Below, in pieces: positions 1 through 8,062 of a stretch of 47,053 nt of DNA. Positions within the stretch are counted from its first letter, which is position 1. Each line of letters begins with the position of its first letter. The stretch spans positions 1 to 47,053 of the forward strand of contig NZ_CALLVP010000083.1 in NCBI RefSeq assembly GCF_938010505.1. Reading direction: 5' to 3'. The notes below the pieces were generated by a model. It ran no database searches. It saw only the letters and a program-made list of their open reading frames with translations, and was not told where the DNA came from. Made by a program: the position numbers and the translations under genes. Source of the stretch: an uncultured Veillonella sp. (lineage in GTDB: Bacteria > Bacillota > Negativicutes > Veillonellales > Veillonellaceae).

Positions 1-10
1 TTTTTACTGA

Positions 11-31
11 CCCCCAGTTTAACTGGGGGTT
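11..31. terminator. GC-rich hairpin, probable terminator of a gene left of the window
   Basis: CCCCCAG and CTGGGGG form a perfect stem around a TTTAA loop, followed by a short T run. No gene for it is visible; the gene it serves would lie to the left of the window. Confidence 0.5.
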
Positions 32-57
32 TAGTCATGCCTATTCGGCGTACAAGT

Positions 58-97
58 AAAAATTCTCCTCATTGGGTATCCAACAAGGAGGATTTTT
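58..97 (-). terminator. Terminator hairpin downstream of the cbiK-like gene
   Basis: A long imperfect hairpin pairs AAAAATTCTCCTC with the complementary GAGGATTTTT arm, with an inner TTGG/CCAA stem. Read on the minus strand it ends in a T run, about 50 bases after the stop of the cbiK-like gene. The A/T arms also allow it to work on the plus strand. Confidence 0.6.
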
Positions 98-147
98 ACT
101 AAGTGAAGGAGTGGAGTAATTTATGTCTAATTATGTAATAGCAAGTA

Positions 148-1029
148 CTAAGAAATCAAACCTTGCGCTTCTAAGCGAGAGTTTGTCATAACAGGTTTTA
201 CAGATTCACGAGGCATGGGCCGCTTCCGATCAGACATACGGATAGCTTGACCTAAATGTTTCAAGAATAAATCTTGTACATATGGGTTTTCCCCAAGACC
301 TTCATTCCAGATATCTACATTATAGCCTTCTTCAGCGAGTAAGGCATAAATGGAATCGGAGCGTTCACCGCCAAGGTAATCCATTAAATGAGTAGAACCA
401 ATAAGAGCCAATGGTACAACTAACAAATCTTTATGCCCCATACGATCCAAGAAAGTAAGCGCTTGTTTAAAAGTAGGGAAGCCATTTGTAGTAAATACTA
501 CTACGTTTGGTGCTGCGCCATACATCGCTTTTAATTGCAATGTACTAAACTCTAATTGATTTTGACCATTCGCCATGAGCACAACAGATTTATTAAGTGC
601 TTTTGTATTAACGTGACGAACAATACTTTCTAATGTTGCTTCATAATCATCGGCATAATTTTTTACACCTAAAGAAGTAAGCAATGGTTTACCGATATTC
701 ACCTGGCTAAAACCATATTCATTGCTATGTAAAAACTTTAATGCTTGTTTGCGCATTTGTTGGTAACACTGATCTGCCACCAATGTAATAGGTTGAATGT
801 ACACCTCATCGATTCCCATTCGAGCGAAATCTTGCATAGCCTCTGTGAAAGAAGAAATCTTATCTTCGTATTTCTCATTCCACTTTTCTACTAATGCATC
901 AGATAAGAATACGCGACGCACCTCCATATCACTATACATGGAACGTACTTTTTTCTCTATACTGCCAATGGATTTCTCCACAGCATCTTGGTAAATTGAT
1001 CCAAAGGATGCAATAATTATGCCTTTCAT
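148..1029 (-). CDS. CbiK-like protein that has lost most metal ligands
   Basis: This 293-residue protein has the two-lobed class II chelatase layout of anaerobic cobaltochelatase CbiK, which inserts cobalt into sirohydrochlorin. There is no signal peptide, so it is cytoplasmic. The usual metal ligands are His, Glu and His. Here the first site reads MANGQN (Asn154 where the exported paralogue at 4097 has AHGT). The Glu in the paralogue's VEGTP becomes Asn182 in TTNGFP. Only His214 in GSTH remains. It may therefore be a non-catalytic or repurposed paralogue. It starts behind a strong GGAGGT site, has its own promoter and lies away from the main cbi operon. The family assignment is firm; chelatase activity is doubtful. 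Confidence 0.75.
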   Translation of the reverse strand: MKGIIIASFGSIYQDAVEKSIGSIEKKVRSMYSDMEVRRVFLSDALVEKWNEKYEDKISSFTEAMQDFARMGIDEVYIQPITLVADQCYQQMRKQALKFLHSNEYGFSQVNIGKPLLTSLGVKNYADDYEATLESIVRHVNTKALNKSVVLMANGQNQLEFSTLQLKAMYGAAPNVVVFTTNGFPTFKQALTFLDRMGHKDLLVVPLALIGSTHLMDYLGGERSDSIYALLAEEGYNVDIWNEGLGENPYVQDLFLKHLGQAIRMSDRKRPMPRESVKPVMTNSRLEAQGLIS

Positions 1030-1101
1030 ATGTGACCTCCATATTACTCATACATGAAACAACTTTCACAACTGAAAATTGTTATCAACTACTATGTAAT
1101 A

Positions 1102-1130
1102 ATAGTACAAGATTAATCTATAGAAGTCAA
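1102..1130 (-). promoter_or_regulatory. Sigma-70 type promoter for the cbiK-like gene
   Basis: On the minus strand TTGACT (1125-1130) and TACTAT (1102-1107) are separated by exactly 17 bases. Transcription would start near 1095, leaving a leader of about 65 bases before the ATG. The leader contains a short TGAAA/TTTCA inverted repeat near 1054-1067 that could be an operator; that part is speculative. Confidence 0.6.
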
Positions 1131-1248
1131 TGAGAAAAAATATCAAAATCAACAATTATAATAATCAATTTAATATTGAATTGCTACAAAATCAAATAGC
1201 GCAGATGAATAACCCTACAGAAAAACAAAACACTTAAGCCCCAAAAGC

Positions 1249-1292
1249 AATAAAATGATGCTGAACCCCAATATGTTCAACACCATTTTATT
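1249..1292 (-). terminator. Terminator hairpin of the small membrane protein cluster
   Basis: Two 18-base arms (1249-1266 and 1275-1292) pair with only two wobble-type differences, and the distal arm ends in TTTTATT. It lies just after the stop of the minus-strand gene at 1316, as expected for a terminator of the 3591-1316 gene group. Confidence 0.6.
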
Positions 1293-1315
1293 AAAGTTTA
1301 ATAAGCCATTAAAAT

Positions 1316-1633
1316 CTAGAAGAATATAACCCAAACAATTACTAACCCATATAAAAATATGATTGCATGTATTGTTAAAATTGAACTAATTATACTTTTC
1401 TTTTTTCTTTCGTCATCATTATTTTTATATCTATATCTATGTAACCATAATACACCAAAATACATAATAACTACTAATACCAAGTCTAAATAAAAATATG
1501 TATCTAATACAAAATAATTAAGTTCATATAATTTATTAATTAAGTATCCAACAATTAATAAAGCAAGCAATATAGACTCTATTATGACTTGTGATTTTTT
1601 CTTTGCTTTATACATAAGAAAAACATCATACAT
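1316..1633 (-). CDS. Small membrane protein of unknown function
   Basis: This 105-residue protein has three hydrophobic stretches (about residues 17-32, 43-64 and 84-105), separated by a basic and acidic loop rich in Lys, Arg and Asp near residues 65-80. No family is recognised. It lies 72 bases after the first DUF805-like gene on the same strand and may be co-transcribed with it. No clear Shine-Dalgarno site precedes either candidate Met (residue 1 or 7), so the start is uncertain. The very high AT content resembles the two genes upstream. Confidence 0.5.
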   Translation of the reverse strand: MYDVFLMYKAKKKSQVIIESILLALLIVGYLINKLYELNYFVLDTYFYLDLVLVVIMYFGVLWLHRYRYKNNDDERKKKSIISSILTIHAIIFLYGLVIVWVIFF

Positions 1634-1705
1634 TAGCCATATGCTAATACCTAAAATTAATAAATTTTATATTATACATTATTTCCTATCTAATTAAAAG
1701 TATAT

Positions 1706-2617
1706 TTAAAACGCTTTTACAAATCGCCAAGATCCTTTACCAAATAATAAATAAATTACATACATATTTATATATGGTAACAATAAGCCCAACAACCATA
1801 ATGCACTACTACCAGAATCATGTAATCTCATGATTCCAAGTCTTACAATATATATAATCACCCATATATAGGCTACATCAAATACATATTCTAATAGAAT
1901 AGATATAAATTCATTTTTTGGTACAATACTAGAAATCATGATCATCAATAAGATAAATAATATAACAATTAATTGATAGCCTATATAGTAATATAGTATT
2001 TCTCCACGACTTACTCGCTTTGATATATTAAATAATTGTAAAGATCCACTTTCCTCAATAATTGGTATAACTTTATAAAAAGAAAACTCTTCCTTAAATT
2101 TATTCCAATTTTCCAGGAAAGGGTAATGTATATACCCCCAATTAGTTTTAATTACACCATTGGCCTCTCCATATTTATTACATGTATGCGTTCCAGATAA
2201 GAATAGTAATGTAGAAAGAATACCGAATATAAAGTCTATATTTATATTTAATATAGTTTCAATCGAATCCACATTACGTGTAACAGTAATAACGTTTTCT
2301 GAGATATCAATTGGATTATAGAGAAAATATAGTATAATTCCTATCCATACCACAATGTACAGCCACAAACGTCCTATATCCATAATACGTTGTAAAGAGA
2401 CAATAGCCAAAGCTAAAATAACAACAATATAATCAATTACTCCAACCAACCGTATATAGTCATCACTATAGATATTAAACTTATCTATTATCATACCAGG
2501 CATAATAACAAACATTATAAAAACAATAAAAAGTGAAAAGAAATAAGACAGACGATCTAGACGCCAATTATATTTAAAACTATATATGTTAGACTGAAAT
2601 AAAGCCCACTCATTCAT
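1706..2617 (-). CDS. Double DUF805-like membrane protein
   Basis: This 303-residue protein has about eight membrane segments. The C-terminal half carries the DUF805 hallmark, an RLHDSG motif just after a membrane helix, followed by a SALWLLGLLLP helix and a GKGSW end. The N-terminal half has a degenerate version (QRIMDIGRLW), so the protein looks like two fused DUF805 units. DUF805 proteins are integral membrane proteins of unknown role. It is followed by a 105-residue membrane protein and preceded by a paralogue of the same architecture 56 bases upstream, all on the minus strand. Usual single-domain members are about 110-150 residues, so the duplicated form is notable. Confidence 0.65.
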   Translation of the reverse strand: MNEWALFQSNIYSFKYNWRLDRLSYFFSLFIVFIMFVIMPGMIIDKFNIYSDDYIRLVGVIDYIVVILALAIVSLQRIMDIGRLWLYIVVWIGIILYFLYNPIDISENVITVTRNVDSIETILNINIDFIFGILSTLLFLSGTHTCNKYGEANGVIKTNWGYIHYPFLENWNKFKEEFSFYKVIPIIEESGSLQLFNISKRVSRGEILYYYIGYQLIVILFILLMIMISSIVPKNEFISILLEYVFDVAYIWVIIYIVRLGIMRLHDSGSSALWLLGLLLPYINMYVIYLLFGKGSWRFVKAF

Positions 2618-2673
2618 TAATTATCGCATCAATAAACCTCACCTACACCGCTCTAGACTCTGAGTGAATAAAT

Positions 2674-3591
2674 TTATTTACCAATTTCTTGGATACTATT
2701 AACATCCCAACTACCTTTTATAAAGAGTCTATAAAAGATAAACACATTGGCGAAAGGAACTACTAATAATAATATCCAAAATGCACTGTACAAACTATCA
2801 TGAAGGCGTCGAATAAGTAAGGTAAATACAGAGAATAGTGTATAGATATAAAGTATATAAAATATCACCCATGATATAGGCTCTAAAATAGCTATTCCCA
2901 TTTCACTTTTTATCATGAGAAGCAGTGCCAAAACATTTACATTTAAGCCCATTATTGTGCCTAGTGCCCCTACACCTATGAAAGCCTCAATAATCTTTGC
3001 TCGACCACTTACTTTAAATGATCGATATAAATAAATATCTCTCAAATATTCTAAAATTCCTTTTTCATTACTTAAAGTGAATTTTGTCTCTATATATCCA
3101 ATTGCATATATAGAAGAAGTCATCTGCACATTGTTATCGCCATATTTATTTAAACATTGTTCCGAGGGCAAAAAGAATAACAATGCTGCTGGAATAAAAA
3201 TAATCAATATTTCTATGAGAAATATCTGTTCAAAAAAACTCAAAAATAATCCCTCTGTAGAATATATGTTATAAACATAATAAGTATATATGATACTGGC
3301 GATGATTCCCCATATCCATAACAATTTTCCAGAATATCCATTATCATGTAGTCTACGTCTACTTAATTCTAATGTTAGTCCCAATCCAAATATCTTAAAC
3401 ATATATCTTACATAATACATAAGTATATACTCTACCGATATATTATTAATAATGGCATTACTCACCAAATAGGTAAAGAATAATCCAATTAATATAAAAA
3501 CAAATCCTTTTCTACCTATCCTAGTATTATGTAATAAATCATATACATTTTGTTTTAAAAGAATTTGTTCTCTCTCAAAAAAAACAAACAT
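2674..3591 (-). CDS. Double DUF805-like membrane protein, paralogue of the next gene
   Basis: This 305-residue multi-spanning protein has two DUF805-type motifs, both well preserved: RRRLHDNGYSG in the first half and RRLHDSLYSAFW in the second, the latter followed by a hydrophobic helix and a KGSW end. It shares architecture, length and end motif with the gene at 1706-2617, so the pair probably arose by tandem duplication of an already fused protein. The start follows an AGAAGGA site. It is likely the first gene of a three-gene minus-strand unit. Function is unknown. Confidence 0.65.
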   Translation of the reverse strand: MFVFFEREQILLKQNVYDLLHNTRIGRKGFVFILIGLFFTYLVSNAIINNISVEYILMYYVRYMFKIFGLGLTLELSRRRLHDNGYSGKLLWIWGIIASIIYTYYVYNIYSTEGLFLSFFEQIFLIEILIIFIPAALLFFLPSEQCLNKYGDNNVQMTSSIYAIGYIETKFTLSNEKGILEYLRDIYLYRSFKVSGRAKIIEAFIGVGALGTIMGLNVNVLALLLMIKSEMGIAILEPISWVIFYILYIYTLFSVFTLLIRRLHDSLYSAFWILLLVVPFANVFIFYRLFIKGSWDVNSIQEIGK

Positions 3592-3657
3592 AGTCCTTCT
3601 CTCTTTTATATGATAATTTTATTTTACTAAAATTTTATATTTATATTTATTATATAT

Positions 3658-3804
3658 CATATTTTGATGGGACGCCTACATAACTACAGTAATAAAAATG
3701 ATGCCCTGTACTTGTGTAGCGACATCAGGAACGAGGAGCAAACAAGTATAGGGCATCATTTTTAATATATTTGTAGTAATGTTATGGGGCCCCATCAAAA
3801 TATG
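3658..3804. repeat. 147-bp fold-back (MITE-like) element
   Basis: The element begins CATATTTTGATGGG and ends with its exact complement. Almost the whole length can pair with itself: an outer arm, a less regular middle part, and an inner near-perfect stem (TGATGCCC / GGGCATCA with flanking A/T runs and ACTTGT/ACAAGT) around a loop of about 28 bases. It lies between the divergent DUF805-like gene and the exported cbiK gene and contains no ORF of note. It could be a non-autonomous mobile element or a large structured RNA/terminator. No clear target duplication is seen. Confidence 0.65.
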
Positions 3805-3963
3805 CCTAAATAAAGATCAAATAAAATCACTTATATATTCACATATTCATATCCTTATAACCAAAAAGAATATAATTATAAAATGTACTATCATACTATA
3901 TTCATCACATTAATTTATTAATACTTTCTTATTTTCTCTATACTTCTAGGGGTATAGGGTTTA

Positions 3964-3992
3964 TTGACACCCCTTATCCCCTTTGCTACGAT
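3964..3992 (+). promoter_or_regulatory. Promoter of the exported cbiK / binding-protein unit
   Basis: A perfect TTGACA (3964-3969) is followed after 17 bases by TACGAT (3987-3992). Transcription would start near 4000 and give a leader of about 100 bases. The leader holds a 9-bp hairpin (4021-4047, CATAGTTCT/AGAACTATG) of possible regulatory use. No recognisable cobalamin riboswitch is present in it. Confidence 0.6.
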
Positions 3993-4096
3993 TAATTTAA
4001 GGTTATATATGCGATGAATCCATAGTTCTCATTATATTAGAACTATGTGAATGATTGCATATTAGTGTAGTTATAGTTATAAATAGGAGTATAGAA

Positions 4097-5086
4097 ATGA
4101 AAAAACAATTAGCTTTAGCATCCGCTATTCTAGGTCTTGCGGTATCCTTTGGTGCACCTGTTGTATCTAATGCTGCATATCAATTAAATGAAGAAGTAAA
4201 AGATCCTACACCTGCATTAAAAGAGGCATCTACTATTGGTGTTCGCACACATGAAACTAAAGAGCTTCAAAATCTTCAAAACAAAGATGCTATCGTTGTT
4301 ATGAGCTTTGGTACAACTTACAAAGAAACTCGCGCTAAAACTATTGATGCAACTGTAGACGCTATTAAAACAGCACATCCAAACACTAAAGTTGTAACTG
4401 CTTTCACAAGCCATATCATTCGTGACCGTATCCAGCAAAAAGAAGGCATTAAATATCCTACTCCGGAAGAAGCATTAGATCAATTAAAAGCTGAAGGCTA
4501 CTCTCGTATAGCTTTAACATCTTTGGATGTTATTCCTGGGATGGAATATAACTATGATGTAGCTGTTTATAACCTTTACAAAAACAACTTCAAAAAAATG
4601 ACATTAGGTACTCCACTTATGTACTGGATGGGTCAAGAAGACCAAACTGATGAAGTTATTCAAACAATTAAGGCTGTACAATCTCAATTCCCTAAAGTAG
4701 GCAAAGAAGATGCTGTTCTTATCATGGCTCATGGTACTCCAGATCCTGCAAATGCTTACTATTCTGTAATTCAAGACCGCATCCATACTCTTGGCTTGAA
4801 AAATGTATTTGTCTACACTGTAGAAGGTACTCCAAATCTTGAACAAGTTATCCCTCAATTAAAATTACATGGTATTAAGCACGTTACATTGATGCCATTC
4901 ATGATGGTTGCAGGCGACCATGCTAACAATGACATGGCTGGTGATGAACCAGATTCCCATAAATCTATCCTTGAAAAAGAAGGCTTCAAAGTAGATACTT
5001 ACCTTCATGGTTTAGGTGAAAACCAAAATATCCGTAACTTGTTTGTTGAACGTGCAAACGAATCTTGGGGCGCTTTACAAAAATAA
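4097..5086 (+). CDS. cbiK: Exported CbiK-type cobalt/iron chelatase
   Basis: The start at 4097 is chosen because AGGAG lies 7 bases upstream and the product then begins with a classical signal peptide (MKKQLALASAILGLAVS, cleavage near SNAA). The mature part of about 300 residues is a CbiK chelatase with all expected metal ligands: His212 in MAHGTPDP, Glu243 in VEGTP and His275 in VAGDHANND. Periplasmic CbiK enzymes are known from Desulfovibrio. The next gene, 51 bases on, encodes a lipoprotein binding protein for a FecCD-type importer, so a role in periplasmic tetrapyrrole metal insertion, carriage or salvage is likely. Whether the substrate is a cobalt corrinoid precursor or haem cannot be read from the sequence. 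Confidence 0.85.
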   Translation: MKKQLALASAILGLAVSFGAPVVSNAAYQLNEEVKDPTPALKEASTIGVRTHETKELQNLQNKDAIVVMSFGTTYKETRAKTIDATVDAIKTAHPNTKVVTAFTSHIIRDRIQQKEGIKYPTPEEALDQLKAEGYSRIALTSLDVIPGMEYNYDVAVYNLYKNNFKKMTLGTPLMYWMGQEDQTDEVIQTIKAVQSQFPKVGKEDAVLIMAHGTPDPANAYYSVIQDRIHTLGLKNVFVYTVEGTPNLEQVIPQLKLHGIKHVTLMPFMMVAGDHANNDMAGDEPDSHKSILEKEGFKVDTYLHGLGENQNIRNLFVERANESWGALQK

Positions 5087-5137
5087 TCAATCCATAATTT
5101 AACTAGTATCGTTATATAACGTACATAGGAGTACATC

Positions 5138-6079
5138 ATGAAAAAACTACTACTTTGTAGTCTCGCTTTGGTCATGGTTGTACTAGCAATAGCTGGGTGT
5201 GGTAAAACCACATCCAGCTCTTCTGCTACTACGAAGGAATTGACCTTTAATGGTCAAACTTATACTGTACCAAAGGATCCACAAAAAATTGCTGTATTAT
5301 CTAATTCTGTTTTATCTATGCTTTATGCTGTCGATGGTAAAGCCATTAGCCGTGCCAATACAACGGATAAATTAGCCCCAGAATTAGAAGCTCTACCCGC
5401 TCTTGGTCAAACTGCAAACATCAACATGGAACAACTATTAGGCTTGAAGCCAGATGTGGTATTGGGTTTAGTAAATCAACATAAAAAATATGAATCCCAA
5501 TTACAAGCTAATAATATTCCAACCGTACTTTTTGATTACGATGGTATTAAAGATAATGTACCAATGTTAACATTCCTTGGCGAGTTAACCAATCATCAAG
5601 ATAAGGCTAAATCTGTTATTAATACCTATGAAAGCAATATTACCAAGGTAAAAGATGCTGTTAAGAATCAACAGCCTGCACGTGTTGCCGTATTACGTGC
5701 CACAGGAAAAGGTGTAACTGCCGAAACTGATGAAGCAGTTACTGCATCTATGGTAAAAGAACTGGGTATGACAAACGTTGTTGCCTCCCACTTAGAAGGC
5801 ACAACTAAGGATAAAACTGTCCCTTACTCTCTTGAAACATTGACTGCAGATAACCCTGATATTATCTTTGTTGTTACAATGGGTAAAGAAGAAGAAATTA
5901 CAAAAGCTATGAAACAAGCTATGACAGATAATCCTGCATGGGCTAATTTAAAAGCCGTACAAAATAACCGCGTAATATACTTACCATCTAAACTATTCCT
6001 ATTAAACCCAGGACTACAAACACCTGAAGCTATGGCACGTTTAGTTAAAGAAGCATACGGTATTAATGTTACATTCTAA
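5138..6079 (+). CDS. Lipoprotein substrate-binding protein of a BtuF/FecB-type importer
   Basis: This 313-residue protein starts behind an ATAGGAGT site and has a lipoprotein signal (VVLAIAGC, lipidated Cys21) followed by a Ser/Thr linker. The rest matches the class III periplasmic binding fold used for cobalamin, haem and siderophores (KIAVLSNSVLSML..., GLKPDVVLG, DNPDIIFVV, NNRVIYLP). It sits directly after the exported cbiK gene. The permease and ATPase genes are convergent on the other strand, just beyond a shared terminator. The ligand is not determined; a corrinoid or haem is most plausible given the chelatase neighbour. Confidence 0.8.
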   Translation: MKKLLLCSLALVMVVLAIAGCGKTTSSSSATTKELTFNGQTYTVPKDPQKIAVLSNSVLSMLYAVDGKAISRANTTDKLAPELEALPALGQTANINMEQLLGLKPDVVLGLVNQHKKYESQLQANNIPTVLFDYDGIKDNVPMLTFLGELTNHQDKAKSVINTYESNITKVKDAVKNQQPARVAVLRATGKGVTAETDEAVTASMVKELGMTNVVASHLEGTTKDKTVPYSLETLTADNPDIIFVVTMGKEEEITKAMKQAMTDNPAWANLKAVQNNRVIYLPSKLFLLNPGLQTPEAMARLVKEAYGINVTF

Positions 6080-6097
6080 CATATTATATCATGCGAA

Positions 6098-6130
6098 AGA
6101 GGGCATCCCCCAAATAGGGAATGCCCTCTT
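6098..6130. terminator. Bidirectional terminator between convergent transport genes
   Basis: AAGAGGGCATCCC and GGGAATGCCCTCTT form a strong stem with a short loop. T runs follow on the plus strand and A/T flanks on the other side. It separates the binding-protein gene (plus) from the ATPase gene (minus), whose stop is 18 bases beyond, so it probably ends both transcripts. Confidence 0.8.
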
Positions 6131-6147
6131 TTTCTATTAGTATCAAG

Positions 6148-6930
6148 CTACTCAACTAATCCTTTTACGCGCACATATTTTTTATTATCAAATGTATCAA
6201 GTTGTACATCTACAGAGAATACATCTCTAAACAACTCATCCGATATAATTTTACTTGTCTCTCCTGATGTTACTAAATGGCCTTCTTTTATAACAGCCAT
6301 ATAATGTGAATATTGAACCGCCTGTGTTAGTTCGTGAAGTACCATGAGAACGGTTAAATCTTGTTCCTTATTTAATCGTTTCAATAACTCCATAATTTCT
6401 AATTGGTGATTAATATCTAAATATGTTGTTGGTTCGTCTAAGACTAATAATTTTGGTTGCTGTGCTAGCGCCATAGCAATCCAAACGCGTTGCCGTTCAC
6501 CACCAGATAGGGATGGGATTAATTGTTCTCGCAAATGATTCGTTTTCGTGATATGTAACGCATAGTCAACAATCTCACGATCTTCTTTAGCCGTGTTTTT
6601 CCACCATGTTTGGTATGGATACCGTCCACAATATACCAATTCTTCTACAGTCATATCCTTTGGCATATTCGGTACTTGTGGCAAAAATGCCATTTGCCGT
6701 GCCAGATTGTTTTGAGAATATGATTGTAACGGTTTATCAAATATGGTAATACATTCATGAGGGCTATGAATATATCCGATCATAGATCGTAAAAGCGTAC
6801 TTTTACCACAGCCATTAGGCCCTATTAATGTCGTAATTTTACCGATAGGAACTGATACATTAATGTCATGTAGAATATGACGATTGCCAAGAGTTACGGA
6901 TAACTGTTTTACATCAATAGCGGTATTCAT
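6148..6930 (-). CDS. ABC transporter ATPase, FecE/BtuD/FhuC type
   Basis: This 260-residue nucleotide-binding subunit has Walker A (GPNGCGKST), the signature motif LSGGERQR, Walker B (LLVLDEPTT) and a switch His in VLHELTQ. It would power import of a metal chelate, haem or corrinoid together with the permease whose stop codon overlaps its ATG (TAATG). A GGAGGG site precedes the start. The closest relatives by motif are the iron-chelate/cobalamin class (Fe3+-siderophore type) of importers. Confidence 0.85.
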   Translation of the reverse strand: MNTAIDVKQLSVTLGNRHILHDINVSVPIGKITTLIGPNGCGKSTLLRSMIGYIHSPHECITIFDKPLQSYSQNNLARQMAFLPQVPNMPKDMTVEELVYCGRYPYQTWWKNTAKEDREIVDYALHITKTNHLREQLIPSLSGGERQRVWIAMALAQQPKLLVLDEPTTYLDINHQLEIMELLKRLNKEQDLTVLMVLHELTQAVQYSHYMAVIKEGHLVTSGETSKIISDELFRDVFSVDVQLDTFDNKKYVRVKGLVE

Positions 6931-7925
6931 TAGTTATCCCTCCTCAATAGATACAAGAAGAACGGCGCTCCAAAGAATGCCATAATAATGCCCACTGGTA
7001 CCTCTATAGGGCTCCACATAACACGTCCTATTGTATCACTAACAACAAGAACTAGAGCGCCTAATAATGCGGATCCAGGCAGTAAATATGCATAGTCATT
7101 ACCGATTATAAGACGTAACATATGGGGAATAACCAAACCTACAAATCCGATAAGCCCAGCTATACTTACAGCACCAGCCGCTAAAAGAGCAGCCACTGCA
7201 GTCATAATAAACCGTGTTTGTTCAACCTTAAGGCCTAACCCCTTTGCAGTTTCATCACCTAAGCTTAAAATGGTAAGTCGTTTAGCTCCTAAACAGGCAA
7301 AAATAAGACCAATTATAGCATATGGAAACAGCACTTCTACCTGAGGCCAACTGCGTGCAGCGAGTCCCCCTACCATCCAAAGCAATGCCCCTTGTACACG
7401 ATCACCGAAGAATACAAGTAGTGCTGAAATACCTGAGCCTAAAAAGGCTGCGACCGCAACACCAGCTAAGATAATACGACTAGGTCGCACTCCATTTTTC
7501 CAGGCTAGTGCATAGACCATGAGGGCTGCAGCCATAGCACCTAAAAAAGCCACTAAAGGAACTATATGATCATACCCAGGAAATAAAATAAATATGATAA
7601 CACCAGCTAGTCCTGCACCAGAGGATACCCCTACAATTTGTGGATCCGCTAGGGGGTTTTTCATAACTGCTTGCAAAATCGCACCAGATACAGCTAGACA
7701 AGCCCCCACTAACGCAGCTACAATATTGCGAGGCAATCGAATATTCCAAATAATTTGTGAAGATGTATCAGTTAGCTCACTAGACCATAATGTATGCCAA
7801 ATCTCAGCTAATGATACGGGTGTTGATCCCCAAATAAGAGATATAATCATGCTCATAATAACGGCGATGATTAAGATACAAATCACTGATACACGAAATA
7901 ATTTTCGTTCATTACTTGATGCCAT
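6930..7925 (-). CDS. FecCD-family ABC permease
   Basis: This 331-residue integral membrane protein has the FecCD/BtuC signature: SLIWGSTPVSLAEIW near the start, RLPRNIVAALVGACLAVSG, NPLADPQIVGVSSGAG, and the cytoplasmic coupling-helix region GLIGFVGLVIPHMLR. About ten membrane helices are expected. It is the first gene of a two-gene minus-strand unit with the ATPase, preceded by a GAGGGGG site. The binding protein is encoded convergently at 5138. A good -10 (TATAAT at 7972-7977) lies upstream but its -35 is weak. Confidence 0.85.
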   Translation of the reverse strand: MASSNERKLFRVSVICILIIAVIMSMIISLIWGSTPVSLAEIWHTLWSSELTDTSSQIIWNIRLPRNIVAALVGACLAVSGAILQAVMKNPLADPQIVGVSSGAGLAGVIIFILFPGYDHIVPLVAFLGAMAAALMVYALAWKNGVRPSRIILAGVAVAAFLGSGISALLVFFGDRVQGALLWMVGGLAARSWPQVEVLFPYAIIGLIFACLGAKRLTILSLGDETAKGLGLKVEQTRFIMTAVAALLAAGAVSIAGLIGFVGLVIPHMLRLIIGNDYAYLLPGSALLGALVLVVSDTIGRVMWSPIEVPVGIIMAFFGAPFFLYLLRRDN

Positions 7926-8019
7926 ATGAACCCCCTCTCAAAAATTAACTACATTTTAAGAGATCTAATACATTATAATTGGCCATGTTCAGCTAATTAT
8001 TGTGAAAAATATATACAGT

Positions 8020-8058
8020 AAAACCCGAATCGCAAAACTACATATACGATTCGGGTTT
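8020..8058 (-). terminator. Terminator of the cbi operon
   Basis: AAAACCCGAATCG and CGATTCGGGTTTT form a perfect stem around a 13-base loop, directly after the stop of cbiC (the last gene of the minus-strand operon). It ends in a T run on either strand. Confidence 0.8.
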
Positions 8059-8062
8059 TGTA

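Noticed and set aside
3693..3764. Relation of the fold-back loop to the antitoxin-like RNA blocks
   Set aside because: Both contain AGCGA and CAAAC, but alignment beyond these short words fails, so a common origin is not supported.
4000..4096. Cobalamin riboswitch before the exported cbiK
   Set aside because: The leader is short, AT-rich and lacks a B12-box-like segment; only a small hairpin is present.
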